The position numbers and the translations under genes are program-made. A DNA stretch of 64,000 nt from Streptomyces sp. GESEQ-35 (GTDB taxonomy: Bacteria; Actinomycetota; Actinomycetes; Streptomycetales; Streptomycetaceae): positions 43,029 to 107,028 of the forward strand of contig NZ_JAFFSX010000038.1 in assembly GCF_017948485.1 (NCBI RefSeq), read 5' to 3'. Shown here piece after piece: positions 25,349 to 34,036 of this stretch. Below the pieces are notes generated by a model that saw only the letters and a program-made list of their open reading frames with translations, was not told where the DNA came from and did no database searches. Every line of letters begins with the position of its first letter. Position 1 is the first letter of the stretch.

Positions 25349-25519
25349 ATGACTGACCGTGAGGCACAGCGGGAGACCGAGGCCGAGCGCAGGCGGCGCC
25401 GCGCGGTCTTCCTGCGCGAACTCGCCGAGGCCCGTGAACTGCGTGACCGCGTCCAGCCCCGGCGCGCCAAGGCGGCACGCCTGCGTCACGCCATGCGCAT
25501 GCGCACATTCCGCTGGTAG
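25349..25519 (+). CDS. Small conserved Arg-rich protein (56 aa)
   Basis: MTDREAQRETEAERRRRR begins a 56-residue, very basic protein ending RMRTFRW. ATG 25349 has GGGGTGGTGA upstream. It is predicted to be one helical, charged segment. From memory near-identical small proteins sit upstream of tadA in other Streptomyces. The function is unknown; RNA or ribosome binding is possible from the charge. Confidence 0.7.
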   Translation: MTDREAQRETEAERRRRRAVFLRELAEARELRDRVQPRRAKAARLRHAMRMRTFRW

Positions 25520-25749
25520 TGCGACCCGCCTCAAACCCGCCCGCGTACCTCGACGGTGCCCGAGCCGCGTACGATCCCGCTGGTGGACGATCAAACCGGG
25601 CGGACACAGGGTGCCGAAGACGTCCCCTGAACGCCTTGTTTCTGCCACGATTCCGAGTGGGCGGGGCTCGGAGCTCCGCGCTCCCCGCCCGCCAACCTCC
25701 GCCGGGGGGACCCCCAACCGGCACGCCTATGACCAGTGGGAGAGTCACG

Positions 25750-26292
25750 GTGTACTTCGCCGCACTGCTCGCGCGCACCGAAGACGGGTGGGAAGCGAGC
25801 GACACAGAGCTCGACGATGTGGAGACCCTGTCGGATCTGGCCGACCTGGCTCGGGAATCCTCGTCCGACGAGAGCACGGTGCTCGTACTCATCGAGCAGG
25901 AGGACGCCTGGTTCGGCGTCGTTCGCGTTGACGGCGAGGAGGACCCTCGCATCTACGTCTCGGACGCCGCCGCCGCTGCCCGCAGCAGCTACGGCGAGAT
26001 CCTGCTCACCGACGAACTGCTCGGCCGGGATCCGGGTGACGACGACGTCGCCGACCTGGACTCCCTCGACCTCGACGGCACCGAGGACGGTGAAGCCGAG
26101 GACGACACCGAGGGCGACGGCGAGGACGACAGCCCTTCCGCCGAGGCCGTGCCGCACGGCCCGGTCGGTGACATCAGAATCCTCGACGACCTGGGCGTCG
26201 GCGAGAAGGAGCTGCTGACCCTGTCGGACGACGCGCTCACCGAGATCGCCGACGCGCTCGGCGCCTCGGACATCCTGGAAGCCGTCCGCTGA
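25750..26292 (+). CDS. tRNA adenosine deaminase-associated protein
   Basis: A 180-residue acidic protein found beside tadA in actinobacteria. It starts YFAALLARTEDGWEASDTEL and has an Asp/Glu-rich middle (roughly residues 95-135) and a helical C-terminus. I chose GTG 25750, with GGGAG seven bases upstream, over an in-frame ATG at 25729. It lies upstream of tadA in the same orientation and may support tRNA editing, but no reaction is known. Confidence 0.85.
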   Translation: MYFAALLARTEDGWEASDTELDDVETLSDLADLARESSSDESTVLVLIEQEDAWFGVVRVDGEEDPRIYVSDAAAAARSSYGEILLTDELLGRDPGDDDVADLDSLDLDGTEDGEAEDDTEGDGEDDSPSAEAVPHGPVGDIRILDDLGVGEKELLTLSDDALTEIADALGASDILEAVR

Positions 26293-26357
26293 CCGGTGGG
26301 ACCGGGGAACTGACCCCGGGTCCGCCGGACCCGGTACGCGACCGCTGGCGGGACGCG

Positions 26358-26789
26358 ATGCGGCTCGCCCTGGACGAGGCAGCACACGCCGTCCGGGGCG
26401 GGGACGTCCCTGTCGGCGCGGTGGTGCTGTCCCCGGACGGTACGACCGTGCTCGCGACCGGGCACAACGAACGCGAGGCCACGGGCGATCCGACGGCTCA
26501 CGCCGAGGTCCTCGCCCTCCGGCGGGCGGCGGCCAGGCTGGGAGAGTGGCGGCTGGCGGGCTGCACGCTCGTCGTGACCCTCGAGCCCTGCACGATGTGC
26601 GCGGGCGCGATCGTCCAGTCCCGCGTGGACCGCGTCGTCTATGGCGCCCGCGACGACAAGGCGGGCGCCGCCGGCTCCCTCTGGGACGTCGTACGCGACC
26701 GCCGGCTCAACCACCGGCCCGAGGTGATCGAGGGCGTGCTCGCCGAGGAGTGCGCCCGGATCCTCACCGACTTCTTCCGCGACCGCTGA
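26358..26789 (+). CDS. tadA: tRNA-specific adenosine-34 deaminase
   Basis: A 143-residue zinc deaminase making inosine at the wobble position of tRNA-Arg(ACG). Zinc ligands and proton shuttle are intact: His48-Ala-Glu50 and Cys78-xx-Cys81 in PCTMC. Homologues have a few extra N-terminal residues; the frame upstream (VRDRWRDA) fits but has no standard start, so translation may begin at this ATG or at an upstream CTG. It follows its associated-protein gene. Confidence 0.95.
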   Translation: MRLALDEAAHAVRGGDVPVGAVVLSPDGTTVLATGHNEREATGDPTAHAEVLALRRAAARLGEWRLAGCTLVVTLEPCTMCAGAIVQSRVDRVVYGARDDKAGAAGSLWDVVRDRRLNHRPEVIEGVLAEECARILTDFFRDR

Positions 26790-26861
26790 GGCCGATCGCA
26801 CCGCCCGGACCGGCGAATACCGATTTCAAACCACGCACCGCCGTGCTGTAAGGTCTCCCTC

Positions 26862-26946
26862 GGTAGCGTGTCCGAGCGGCCGAAGGAGCTCGCCTCGAAA
26901 GCGAGTGTGGCGCAAGTCACCGAGGGTTCAAATCCCTCCGCTACCG
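26862..26946 (+). tRNA. tRNA-Ser (anticodon CGA)
   Basis: An 85-nt class II tRNA. The acceptor arm GGTAGCG (26862-26868) pairs with CGCTACC (26939-26945). The anticodon loop CTCGAAA lies in a CTCGC/GCGAG stem, there is a long variable arm, and the T-loop reads GGTTCAAATCC. CCA is not encoded. A T-run terminator follows. Confidence 0.96.
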
Positions 26947-26953
26947 CTCTCAT

Positions 26954-26994
26954 CACCCTCCTGACCTGCGGAAACGTGGTCAGGAGGGTGTTTT
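26954..26994 (+). terminator. Rho-independent terminator after tRNA-Ser
   Basis: CACCCTCCTGACC (26954-26966) pairs with GGTCAGGAGGGTG (26978-26990) and is followed by TTTT, a canonical terminator for the tRNA transcript. Confidence 0.9.
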
Positions 26995-27167
26995 GCGTGC
27001 GGCACGTACCGCACGACCGTGCGGCATGGGGGACGACAGCAGAACAACTGGCCAGGTGGCGATCATCATGAACGCCTTCAACCGTGTCTCGGTCATGAGT
27101 AAACGCCCTGTCCGCGCGAGTCCGGCGTTTCCCGGGCAGTGATTCGTACGTGGTCGCGTACGTCTGC

Positions 27168-28067
27168 CTAGAACACGCGGTCGCGCCGGATGTGGTGCGG
27201 GATGAGGTCGAGGAAGGCGTGCAGCGCCCGCGTCGGCGGGCGCGTCGCCGAGGCAACCACGCTGAGCGTCCAGGACAGAGGTGCGTCCGCGAGGGGGACT
27301 GGACGCACCGCGTCCCCGGCCGTCTCCGCGAAGTCCGGGGGCAGCAGCGCCACGCCCAGACCGTGCGCCACGTACTCCGCGATCGTGGTGATGTCCGACA
27401 CCTCGATCAGGACGCGCCGGGACAGCGCCGCCCTCGCGAACGCGTCGTCCACGATCTGGCGTTGCCCGAACCCTATTGGCATGTCGACGAAGGGTTCCCC
27501 GGCAACGTCCCTGAGCCGCACGCTCTTCCGGAGAGCCAGAGGGTGACCGTCGGGAACCAGCAACTGGACGTGGTACCTCTTGACGGCCCTCACTCTGAGG
27601 TGTGCGTCCGTGATATCGGCTCCCACAAAGGCCACGTCGACGTGGCCTTCCTTGATTTTTTCGACCAGCCCGGAGGTCCCCCGCTGGGAGGTCTCGGTAC
27701 GCAACCGGACCTCCGGATGGCGCCGGTGGAAGTCGCCCGCCAGTGCGGGCACGTCGATAACGGTCAGTCCGCTGAGAACGCCCACGGTGAGGCTGCCGCG
27801 CAGCCCCGTGGAGAGCGGCTCCACCGCGGCCCTGGCCCGGTCGAGTGCCTCGATCGCGGTACGCGCCTCGGGCAGGAACGCCGAACCGGCCTCTGTCAGT
27901 CTGACCGACCGTGTGGAGCGGATGAGCAGTTCGGCCTTCAGGTCCTGCTCCAGTGCCTTGATGCCCGCCGAGAGCGTGGACTGTGTTACGTGCAGTTGCT
28001 GGGCCGCCCGTGTGAAGTTCAGTTCCTCGGCGACCGTGAGGAAGTACTCCAGTCTCCTCTGATCCAC
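27168..28067 (-). CDS. LysR-family transcriptional regulator
   Basis: A 299-residue LysR-type regulator with an N-terminal winged HTH (MDQRRLEYFLTVAEELNF, then TQSTLSAGIKALEQDL) and the two-lobed effector-binding domain (GSLTVGVLSGL... GLGVALLPPD). It is divergent from an SDR/epimerase gene that starts a run with a DMT transporter and an amidohydrolase. It probably activates these genes in response to a small metabolite. The intergenic DNA is AT-rich and contains paired inverted repeats. Confidence 0.92.
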   Translation of the reverse strand: MDQRRLEYFLTVAEELNFTRAAQQLHVTQSTLSAGIKALEQDLKAELLIRSTRSVRLTEAGSAFLPEARTAIEALDRARAAVEPLSTGLRGSLTVGVLSGLTVIDVPALAGDFHRRHPEVRLRTETSQRGTSGLVEKIKEGHVDVAFVGADITDAHLRVRAVKRYHVQLLVPDGHPLALRKSVRLRDVAGEPFVDMPIGFGQRQIVDDAFARAALSRRVLIEVSDITTIAEYVAHGLGVALLPPDFAETAGDAVRPVPLADAPLSWTLSVVASATRPPTRALHAFLDLIPHHIRRDRVF

Positions 28068-28094
28068 TGATCCACCGGTCTCTCATTTATCGAC

Positions 28095-28131
28095 GTGTCC
28101 GATTGGATATTCGGAAACATTCGTTGGACAC
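28095..28131. promoter_or_regulatory. Inverted-repeat operator candidate for the LysR regulator
   Basis: GTGTCC (28095-28100) and GGACAC (28126-28131) form the outer arms; CCGA (28099-28102) and TCGG (28111-28114) form an inner repeat. The AT-rich spacing between divergent genes fits LysR recognition and activation sites. Confidence 0.45.
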
Positions 28132-28212
28132 GATAGCCAGTCAGAGTGACCGTTGTCGTGCGGACTACCGCCCCGTCCAGGAAAAGTCAGACGTCAGTGA
28201 AAGAGGATGACC

Positions 28213-29091
28213 ATGCGCGTACTGCTCACCGGAGGCACCGGCTACATCGGAGCCTCGGTGCTCGACCGGCTCATCTCCGGCGGCCACCAGGTGACCGCTG
28301 TGGTCCGCTCCGCCGAGAATGCCGAACTCGTGCGGGCCAGGGGCGCGGAGCCGGCGATTGCCAACCTGTCCGACGGTGACGCTCTCCGGGAGCTTGCGGC
28401 CGCGAGCGACGGTGTGGTCCACGTGGCGTCACCGGGTGACGAGACCAGTGCGACCGTCGACGAGGTGGCCGTCACCAGCTTCCTGCGCGCGTTGCGGGAC
28501 ACGGACCGGCCCTTTGTGCACACCACCGGCGTCTGGCTGCACGGCAGCGGTGCCGCGATCACCGAGTCGAGCGCCATGAACGCCCCGCGCCTGACCGCCT
28601 GGCGGGTGCCGCTTGCCAAACAAGTACGCGAGGCGCCAGGCGTCCGGACCTCGGTCATCGCACCGGCGGTGGTGTACGGGCACGGCGGCGGCCTGCTGAA
28701 CCTCGTCGCCGCCGGCCCGCGAACAGCGGGGAACGCCCCGGCCCTCACCATGGTCGGGCCCGGTGACCAGCACTGGAGCACCGTGCACGTGGACGACCTG
28801 GCCGAGCTGTACGTGCTCGCGCTGGAGAAGGCCCCGGCCGGTTCGTACTTCCTCGGCGTCGGCGGCGTGAACCCGACCGTACGGGAGATCACCGAAGCGG
28901 TGAGCCGTTCCGTCGGTCTGGCCGGACGCGTCGAGCCCGAGCCCGTCGTGCAGACACTCGACCGGCTCGGCCTGCTCGGCGAAGCCCTCCTGCTCGACCA
29001 GCGGGCCTCGGGCGACACCGCCCGGCGCGTACTCGGCTGGTCGCCGCAGGGGCCGTCGATCCTCGACGACATCGCACGTACGGACTTCTGA
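28213..29091 (+). CDS. NAD(P)-dependent epimerase/SDR-family protein
   Basis: A 292-residue extended-SDR protein starting RVLLTGGTGYIGASVLDRL with the nucleotide-binding GGTGYIG at 7-13. It continues with VVHVASPGDETSA and a C-terminal substrate domain. The usual YxxxK is not plain: the region reads APRLTAWRVPLAKQV, where the Tyr is absent, so it may be an atypical NAD-binding isomerase or oxidoreductase. ATG 28213 has AAGAGG six bases upstream. It is divergent from the LysR gene. Confidence 0.83.
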   Translation: MRVLLTGGTGYIGASVLDRLISGGHQVTAVVRSAENAELVRARGAEPAIANLSDGDALRELAAASDGVVHVASPGDETSATVDEVAVTSFLRALRDTDRPFVHTTGVWLHGSGAAITESSAMNAPRLTAWRVPLAKQVREAPGVRTSVIAPAVVYGHGGGLLNLVAAGPRTAGNAPALTMVGPGDQHWSTVHVDDLAELYVLALEKAPAGSYFLGVGGVNPTVREITEAVSRSVGLAGRVEPEPVVQTLDRLGLLGEALLLDQRASGDTARRVLGWSPQGPSILDDIARTDF

Positions 29092-29203
29092 GCGAGAACC
29101 GCCCCCGACTTCGCGGCCACTGGTGCCCGACCGGACACCAGTGGCCGGGACAACAAGGCCCTGTCCGGCCGCACCCCTTCCTGCCTTCCTGAAGGGCTTC
29201 GAC

Positions 29204-30241
29204 ATGACCATTCCCACCGCACCGCCTGCGTCAGACCGCCGTCCTGCCAGGCCCGGCTCGCAGTCACCGAGGCACTCCCGCCCGTCCGGGTCCCGCGGCG
29301 GATTCCTGGCCGTCGCGGCGGCCATCGCCGCCGGAATGGTGGTACCGGTACAGGCCCGGCTCAACGGCGAACTGAGTCATCGCCTCGATGACGGCATCGC
29401 TGCGGCAGCGATCAGCTTCTCGGGCGGATTCGTCCTGCTGTCCCTCCTCGCCCTCTTCTCCTCCGGGCTGCGTGGCGCGCTGCGCCGACTGGCCGGGGCC
29501 GCCCGGGACGGTCGCCTCCCCCGCCGGTACCTCCTGGCCGGTGTACTCGGGGGCACGTTCGCGCTGGCCCAGTCCACCGCCGCGCTGATCACCGGCATCG
29601 CCGTGTTCACCGTGTCAGCCATCGCCGGTCAGACCCTCGGCGGTCTGATCGTGGACGCCCGGGGCATCGGCGGCGGCTTGAGGCAACGCCCGGGCGCCGC
29701 CCGGCTCACGGGAGCGGCCGTCATCCTGGTGGCCGCAGTCGTGTCCGCGCTGCCCCGCTTCGCCGACACCCCCGCGCCCGCCACCATCGTCCTGCCCGCT
29801 CTCGCCGCGATCGCCGCCGGCTTCCTGCTCGGCGTGCAGCAGGCCCTGAACGGGGCGTCGACCGCCGCGTCGGGCTCGCCGCTCGCCGCGACCTGGCTCA
29901 ACTTCTGCGTCGGAGCGGTGTTTCTCACCGCCGCCTGGGGCGTGAGGACACTCGTCCAGGGAACGTCGGGGCACCCGCTGCCCACCAGCTGGTGGGTCTA
30001 CCTCGGCGGCCTGTGCGGCATGGTGTTCATCGGCGTCTCGGCATTCCTCGTGCGCCGGATCGGTGTCCTGCTGCTGAGCATGGCCTCGATCGCGGGACAG
30101 CTCGCCTGTTCGATCGCCCTGGACTTCCTGGTCCCCTCCGGCGGTCAGTCCCCCTCCGTCCTCACCATTTTCGGCGCGTTGCTCACCTTCGCCGCCGTCT
30201 GGATCGCCTCCCGGCGCCCACGTGGCACCACCGACAAGTGA
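29204..30241 (+). CDS. DMT-family transporter (YdcZ/DUF606 type)
   Basis: A 345-residue membrane protein with a disordered 30-residue N-terminus and about ten membrane helices arranged as two related halves (ISFSGGFVLLSLLALFSSG / LNFCVGAVFLTAAWGV; GQTLGGLIVD / FIGVSAFLVRR), as in YdcZ-type drug/metabolite transporters. ATG 29204 follows GAAGGGC. It sits between the SDR and amidohydrolase genes and probably moves a substrate or product of that pathway. Confidence 0.85.
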   Translation: MTIPTAPPASDRRPARPGSQSPRHSRPSGSRGGFLAVAAAIAAGMVVPVQARLNGELSHRLDDGIAAAAISFSGGFVLLSLLALFSSGLRGALRRLAGAARDGRLPRRYLLAGVLGGTFALAQSTAALITGIAVFTVSAIAGQTLGGLIVDARGIGGGLRQRPGAARLTGAAVILVAAVVSALPRFADTPAPATIVLPALAAIAAGFLLGVQQALNGASTAASGSPLAATWLNFCVGAVFLTAAWGVRTLVQGTSGHPLPTSWWVYLGGLCGMVFIGVSAFLVRRIGVLLLSMASIAGQLACSIALDFLVPSGGQSPSVLTIFGALLTFAAVWIASRRPRGTTDK

Positions 30242-30339
30242 TCCACGTCTGTGCCCGGACCGGGCGCGGACCTGACCCACCGTCTTTTTCTCAACGGACA
30301 AGCGACACAGTGCCGCCCACGGCACGAAAGGAACAACAG

Positions 30340-31710
30340 ATGTCCCACAGTCAGCCGCAGAACAAGGAACGCATCCTGATCAAGGGCGCGTACCTGATGA
30401 CGCAGGACGACAAGCTCGGCAACTTCGTGGGCGACATCCTCGTCACCGACGGCAGGATCGTCGAAGTCGGCCGGGACCTGTCCGACGACCGGGCCCGGGT
30501 CGTCGACGGCACGGGGAACGCCGTGCTGCCCGGCTTCATCGACACCCACCGCCACAACTGGCAGGGGGCGCTGCGCAACCTGGGCCCCGCCTGGACCTAT
30601 GAGGAGTACCGCAGCAACGTACAGATCGGCCTCGGCCAGCACTTCGAACCTCGGGATGTCCACGTCGGCAACCTGGCGGCGGACCTGATGTCTCTCGACT
30701 CCGGGGTGACGACCGTGCGGGACGAGTCCCACATCAGCAACAGCTCCGAGCATTCGGACGCGGCGATCGCGGCACACTGGGATTCGGGCATCCGCGCCGT
30801 CTTCGACCACGGCTGGCCGTCGACGGAGGCCGAGCAGTGGCAGTTCGGCAGCAACCGCACACATCCCGCCGACATCCGGCGCATCCGCAACGAGGTGCTG
30901 TCCGACGACTCGGCGCGGGTCACGCTGAACGCGATGCTCCGCGGACCGGAGCTGTCCACCCGCGACGTGTCCGCGCAGGACATCCGACTCGCCCGGGAGC
31001 TGGGCCTGCGGATCAGCATGCACGTGGGCCTCGGTGAGTGGGGGGCGGATCAGCAGGCCATCCGGCAGCTCGCCGAGACGGGGCTGCTGGCCTCCGACAT
31101 GACGTTCATCCACTGCTGCACGTCGACCGACGAGGAGCTGAGGATGCTTGCCGCGCACGGGGCCACCGCGTCCGTGGCCGGCGCCCTGGAGGTCTTCATG
31201 CCCGGCCTCGGTCAGCCGGCCACCAACCGGCTGCTGGCCGCCGGTGTCCGCCCGAGCCTCAGCGTGGACACCGAGACAATCGTGAGCGGTGACATGTTCG
31301 GCGTCATGCGGGCAACGCTCGCCTACCAGCAGCTGATCCTCGCGGGCGCGGCCGGACCCCTGGACCGGATCCCCGGCCTGCCGACCTTCGACGCCGCCGA
31401 CCTGCTGTCCTTCGCGACCATCGAGGGCGCACGGGCCGCAGGCATCGACAATCGCACCGGCAGCCTGACGCCCGGCAAGGAGGCCGACCTGATCATGATC
31501 CGCCTCGACCACGCCAACATGCTGCCCGCCACGGATGTCGCCGCCACGATCGTCGCGGGCGGCCACGCCGGCAACGTCGACCTGGTCGTGGTGGCCGGTG
31601 ATGTCCTCAAGGAGAACGGTGTGCTGAAGGCCGGGGGCGCCGTCTTCGACGAGGCCGCGGCCTCCCGTGACCGGCTGTTCCACGCCGTCGGCCTACCGCT
31701 CCCCGTCTGA
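30340..31710 (+). CDS. Amidohydrolase, chlorohydrolase/TRZ-ATZ-like
   Basis: A 456-residue metal-dependent hydrolase. The first metal motif DTHRHN puts His70 and His72 in place; His228 (MHVG), His258 (IHCC) and Asp310 (SVDTE) complete a mononuclear TRZ/ATZ-type set. AAAGGA precedes the ATG at 30340. Likely substrates are N-heterocycles or amino-purine-like compounds. It lies downstream of the LysR-SDR-DMT genes, suggesting import and degradation of such a compound. Confidence 0.88.
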   Translation: MSHSQPQNKERILIKGAYLMTQDDKLGNFVGDILVTDGRIVEVGRDLSDDRARVVDGTGNAVLPGFIDTHRHNWQGALRNLGPAWTYEEYRSNVQIGLGQHFEPRDVHVGNLAADLMSLDSGVTTVRDESHISNSSEHSDAAIAAHWDSGIRAVFDHGWPSTEAEQWQFGSNRTHPADIRRIRNEVLSDDSARVTLNAMLRGPELSTRDVSAQDIRLARELGLRISMHVGLGEWGADQQAIRQLAETGLLASDMTFIHCCTSTDEELRMLAAHGATASVAGALEVFMPGLGQPATNRLLAAGVRPSLSVDTETIVSGDMFGVMRATLAYQQLILAGAAGPLDRIPGLPTFDAADLLSFATIEGARAAGIDNRTGSLTPGKEADLIMIRLDHANMLPATDVAATIVAGGHAGNVDLVVVAGDVLKENGVLKAGGAVFDEAAASRDRLFHAVGLPLPV

Positions 31711-31739
31711 GCGGCTGTCGGGCGACCGGCTCGATCAAG

Positions 31740-31880
31740 TCGAAGTCGGTGTCGTAGACATGCTTGCGCAAGGCGAAGTTCTTGAACTCCCCGCGCTCGA
31801 AGGCCACCTCGCTCACCCAAGTGGCGGCCTCGTTGCAAGCGTGCAGGGTTGCCTCGAGTGCCGCCGCCTGGCCAAGGATG
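31740..31880 (-). pseudogene. TnpB (IS200/IS605 OrfB) N-terminal remnant
   Basis: Minus-strand residues GQAAALEATLHACNEAATW and VAFERGEFKNFALRKHVYD match the N-terminal region of IS200/IS605-family OrfB/TnpB proteins. Only about 42 recognisable residues remain, truncated at both ends. It lies 30 bases past the amidohydrolase stop. Confidence 0.75.
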
Positions 31881-31885
31881 CGATT

Positions 31886-32200
31886 CCTCCCGAGCGAGGA
31901 CGCCCCGGGTTCCTCGCAAGAAACAGGCTGAAGAATGGCCCCGTCGAGAGACGGGGCCCTTCGTGCGTCCGGTGCGGACCCCGCAGTGAGTCCGTCCCGA
32001 CCCGGTGGATTCCTGCCAGATCCATCGGGGTACGTCATCCATCCTGGTCGCCGAGCAACGCCGCGCCGCTGGCCAAGGCCCCGGAGTCCGTAGGAGACCC
32101 TCACCTACGGGCCGTTGGTCCCTGAGAATGGCGTGAAGGTTACACTCGCCGCCGGCAGCAGGGGGCCCTCAGGGCACAAGCAGGCACAGAGGAGGCCGCC
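31886..32200. other. Gene-free stretch between island and Dabb operon
   Basis: It contains a perfect 9-bp hairpin with a GAGA loop at 31937-31958 (GGCCCCGTC/GACGGGGCC), possibly a terminator or an IS end. I see no coding frame with a recognisable product. The promoter of the following small membrane-protein gene probably lies near 32100-32160. Confidence 0.5.
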
Positions 32201-32380
32201 GTGGCGGTGAATTCGAAGAAGATCGCCGTCTATGTCCTCGTGGTCTTCGTGTCCTACGTGATCATCACGGACCCGGAGAAGGCCGCGGACTATGTCCAGA
32301 TAGGCTTTGAGGGCATATCGGACGCCGCGCAGGCCCTCGGCGACTTCGCGTCGTGGGTCGCCAACGGAGGAGAGTCATGA
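32201..32380 (+). CDS. Small single-helix membrane protein (59 aa)
   Basis: Starts at GTG 32201 with AGGAGG upstream. MAVNSKKIAVYVLVVFVSYV begins a signal-anchor-like helix, then ITDPEKAADYVQIGFEGISD and an amphipathic C-terminus. Its TGA overlaps the ATG of the Dabb gene by four bases, so the two are coupled. The function is unknown. Confidence 0.78.
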   Translation: MAVNSKKIAVYVLVVFVSYVIITDPEKAADYVQIGFEGISDAAQALGDFASWVANGGES

Positions 32381-32670
32381 TCCGCCACCTGGTCCTCTTC
32401 AAGCTCAACGAGGGCGTCGAGCGCGATGACCCGCGCGTGGTGAAGGGCGCGGAGATCTTCCGCGCGCTCGACGGCAAGATCCCCGAGATCCGCTCCTGGG
32501 AGCTGGGCTGGAACCTGAGCGACCGGCCCATCGCGTACGACTTCGCGATCAACTCGGCGTTCGAGGACCGCGAGGCTCTGCGGGCGTACGCCATGCACCC
32601 GGAGCATCAGGCGGGCGTCGCCCTGTGGGGCGAGTTCGCCACGTGGGTGATCGCCGACTACGAATTCTGA
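32377..32670 (+). CDS. Dabb-family (stress-responsive alpha/beta barrel) protein
   Basis: A 97-residue ferredoxin-like dimeric alpha/beta barrel protein. It starts MIRHLVLFKLNEGVE and has the family's central IPEIRSWELGWNLSD and C-terminal HPEHQAGVALWGEFATWV. Dabb proteins occur in stress and polyketide contexts and are small ligand-binding or catalytic folds. It is coupled to the preceding 59-residue membrane protein and is followed by a terminator; sigF lies downstream. Confidence 0.9.
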   Translation: MIRHLVLFKLNEGVERDDPRVVKGAEIFRALDGKIPEIRSWELGWNLSDRPIAYDFAINSAFEDREALRAYAMHPEHQAGVALWGEFATWVIADYEF

Positions 32671-32736
32671 GGCACCGGCAGTTCTGAGCCACACCCCGTT
32701 CTGAACCGCCGTCCGTTCGGAACCACCGTCTTCAGG

Positions 32737-32763
32737 AGCCCTCCGCCGTTCCGGCGGAGGGCT
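32737..32763 (+). terminator. Terminator after the Dabb gene
   Basis: AGCCCTCCGCC (32737-32747) and GGCGGAGGGCT (32753-32763) form an 11-bp stem with a GTTCC loop, about 70 bases past the Dabb stop and before sigF. Confidence 0.85.
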
Positions 32764-32902
32764 TCAGTGCGTCTTATGCACCCTTTTGTCGTCAACACGT
32801 GGTTATGCGGTGCTTGCATGCAATGCACATGTCTTGTGATGCTATGACAGCTTTTGACGGATGAGTTGACCTGCGTGGACCGAGAAAGAGGTGGCGTTGA
32901 CC

Positions 32903-33769
32903 GTGTCGGCCAGTACTGCGCCGCCCCAGGACGAGGCTCCCGCTCAGGCCGAGACGCCCGCTCCCGCCCCTCAGGCCGAGGCCGAGCCCCCCGCCCCGGA
33001 GAAGCGCCGTGGCGCCGACACCCGGGCGCTCACCCAGGTGCTCTTCGGCGAGCTCAAGGTGCTGGAGCCGGGCACACCGGAGCACAACCGGGTGCGCGGG
33101 GCGCTCATCGAGGCCAACCTCCCGCTCGTGCGCTACGCGGCCGCCCGTTTCCGCTCCCGCAACGAGCCCATGGAGGACGTCGTCCAGGTCGGCACCATCG
33201 GGCTCATCAACGCCATCGACCGCTTCGACCCGGACCGGGGCGTGCAGTTCCCGACGTTCGCGATGCCGACGGTCGTCGGCGAGATCAAGCGGTACTTCCG
33301 CGACAACGTCCGCACGGTCCACGTACCGCGCCGGCTGCACGAGCTGTGGGTGCAGGTCAACAGTGCGACCGAGGACCTGACGACCGCCTTCGGGCGCACC
33401 CCGAGCACCGCCGAGATCGCCGAGCGGCTGCGCATCACGGAGGAGGAGGTGCTCTCCTGCATCGAGGCGGGTCGGTCGTACCACGCCACCTCCCTGGAGG
33501 CGGCCCAGGAGGGCGACGGACTCCCCGGACTCCTCGACCGGCTCGGCTACGAGGACCCGGCCCTGGACGGCGTCGAGCATCGCGATCTCGTCCGGCATCT
33601 GCTGGTCCAACTCCCCGAACGGGAACAGCGCATCCTGCTGCTGCGCTACTACAGCAATCTCACGCAGTCGCAAATCAGTGCGGAACTCGGCGTCTCCCAG
33701 ATGCATGTCTCGCGGCTACTCGCACGTAGCTTTCAGCGACTTCGCTCGGCGAACAGGATCGACGCGTAA
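32903..33769 (+). CDS. sigF: RNA polymerase sigma factor SigF
   Basis: A 288-residue SigB/SigF-type sigma factor. A Pro/Ala-rich N-terminus precedes region 2 (PLVRYAAARFRSRNEPMEDV then GTIGLINAIDRFD), region 3, and region 4 ending VSQMHVSRLLARSFQRLRSA and NRIDA, which matches my memory of S. coelicolor SigF. In that species SigF acts late in spore maturation and pigmentation. GTG 32903 is chosen over GTG 32891 and TTG 32897 by length and spacing from AAAGAGG. No anti-sigma gene adjoins it. Confidence 0.88.
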   Translation: MSASTAPPQDEAPAQAETPAPAPQAEAEPPAPEKRRGADTRALTQVLFGELKVLEPGTPEHNRVRGALIEANLPLVRYAAARFRSRNEPMEDVVQVGTIGLINAIDRFDPDRGVQFPTFAMPTVVGEIKRYFRDNVRTVHVPRRLHELWVQVNSATEDLTTAFGRTPSTAEIAERLRITEEEVLSCIEAGRSYHATSLEAAQEGDGLPGLLDRLGYEDPALDGVEHRDLVRHLLVQLPEREQRILLLRYYSNLTQSQISAELGVSQMHVSRLLARSFQRLRSANRIDA

Positions 33770-33885
33770 CCGCATACAGGATCGATCCGTAACCGGCGAG
33801 AGCGAATCGCTCACCAGGGCGGATCCCGACAGTTCTGCGCCAAAAAACCGTCAGACCCCCTTTATCCAGGGCGGATTCAAGTCTC

Positions 33886-33927
33886 ACATGTCGACATGTC
33901 ACTACAGCGTGTTGCCGACATGTGACA
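33886..33927. promoter_or_regulatory. Palindromic motif upstream of sigN
   Basis: ACATGTCGACATGT is a perfect 14-bp palindrome at 33886-33899. CGACATGT recurs at 33916, and GTCAC/GTGAC flank the space between, forming a second symmetrical element. It lies 110-150 bases before the sigN start, in its promoter region. Confidence 0.55.
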
Positions 33928-34036
33928 TTCTGCGGGAAGCGCGTTTGCCGGGGCTGCGGCTCCGGTATTCAGGTGAAGGCCGACGTTCCTCGATGGAGCG
34001 TTCGCCACGACCGTCCCGCGACCCAAAGGGGGTGGC

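Noticed and set aside
26862..26946. tRNA-Ser as the attachment site for the 27-32 kb cassette
   Set aside because: I found no second copy of its 3' end between 27 and 33 kb, so site-specific integration there is not supported.
26868..27071. Plus-strand frame of 67 codons starting in the tRNA
   Set aside because: It begins inside tRNA-Ser and reads through its terminator; a common false gene call at tRNA loci.
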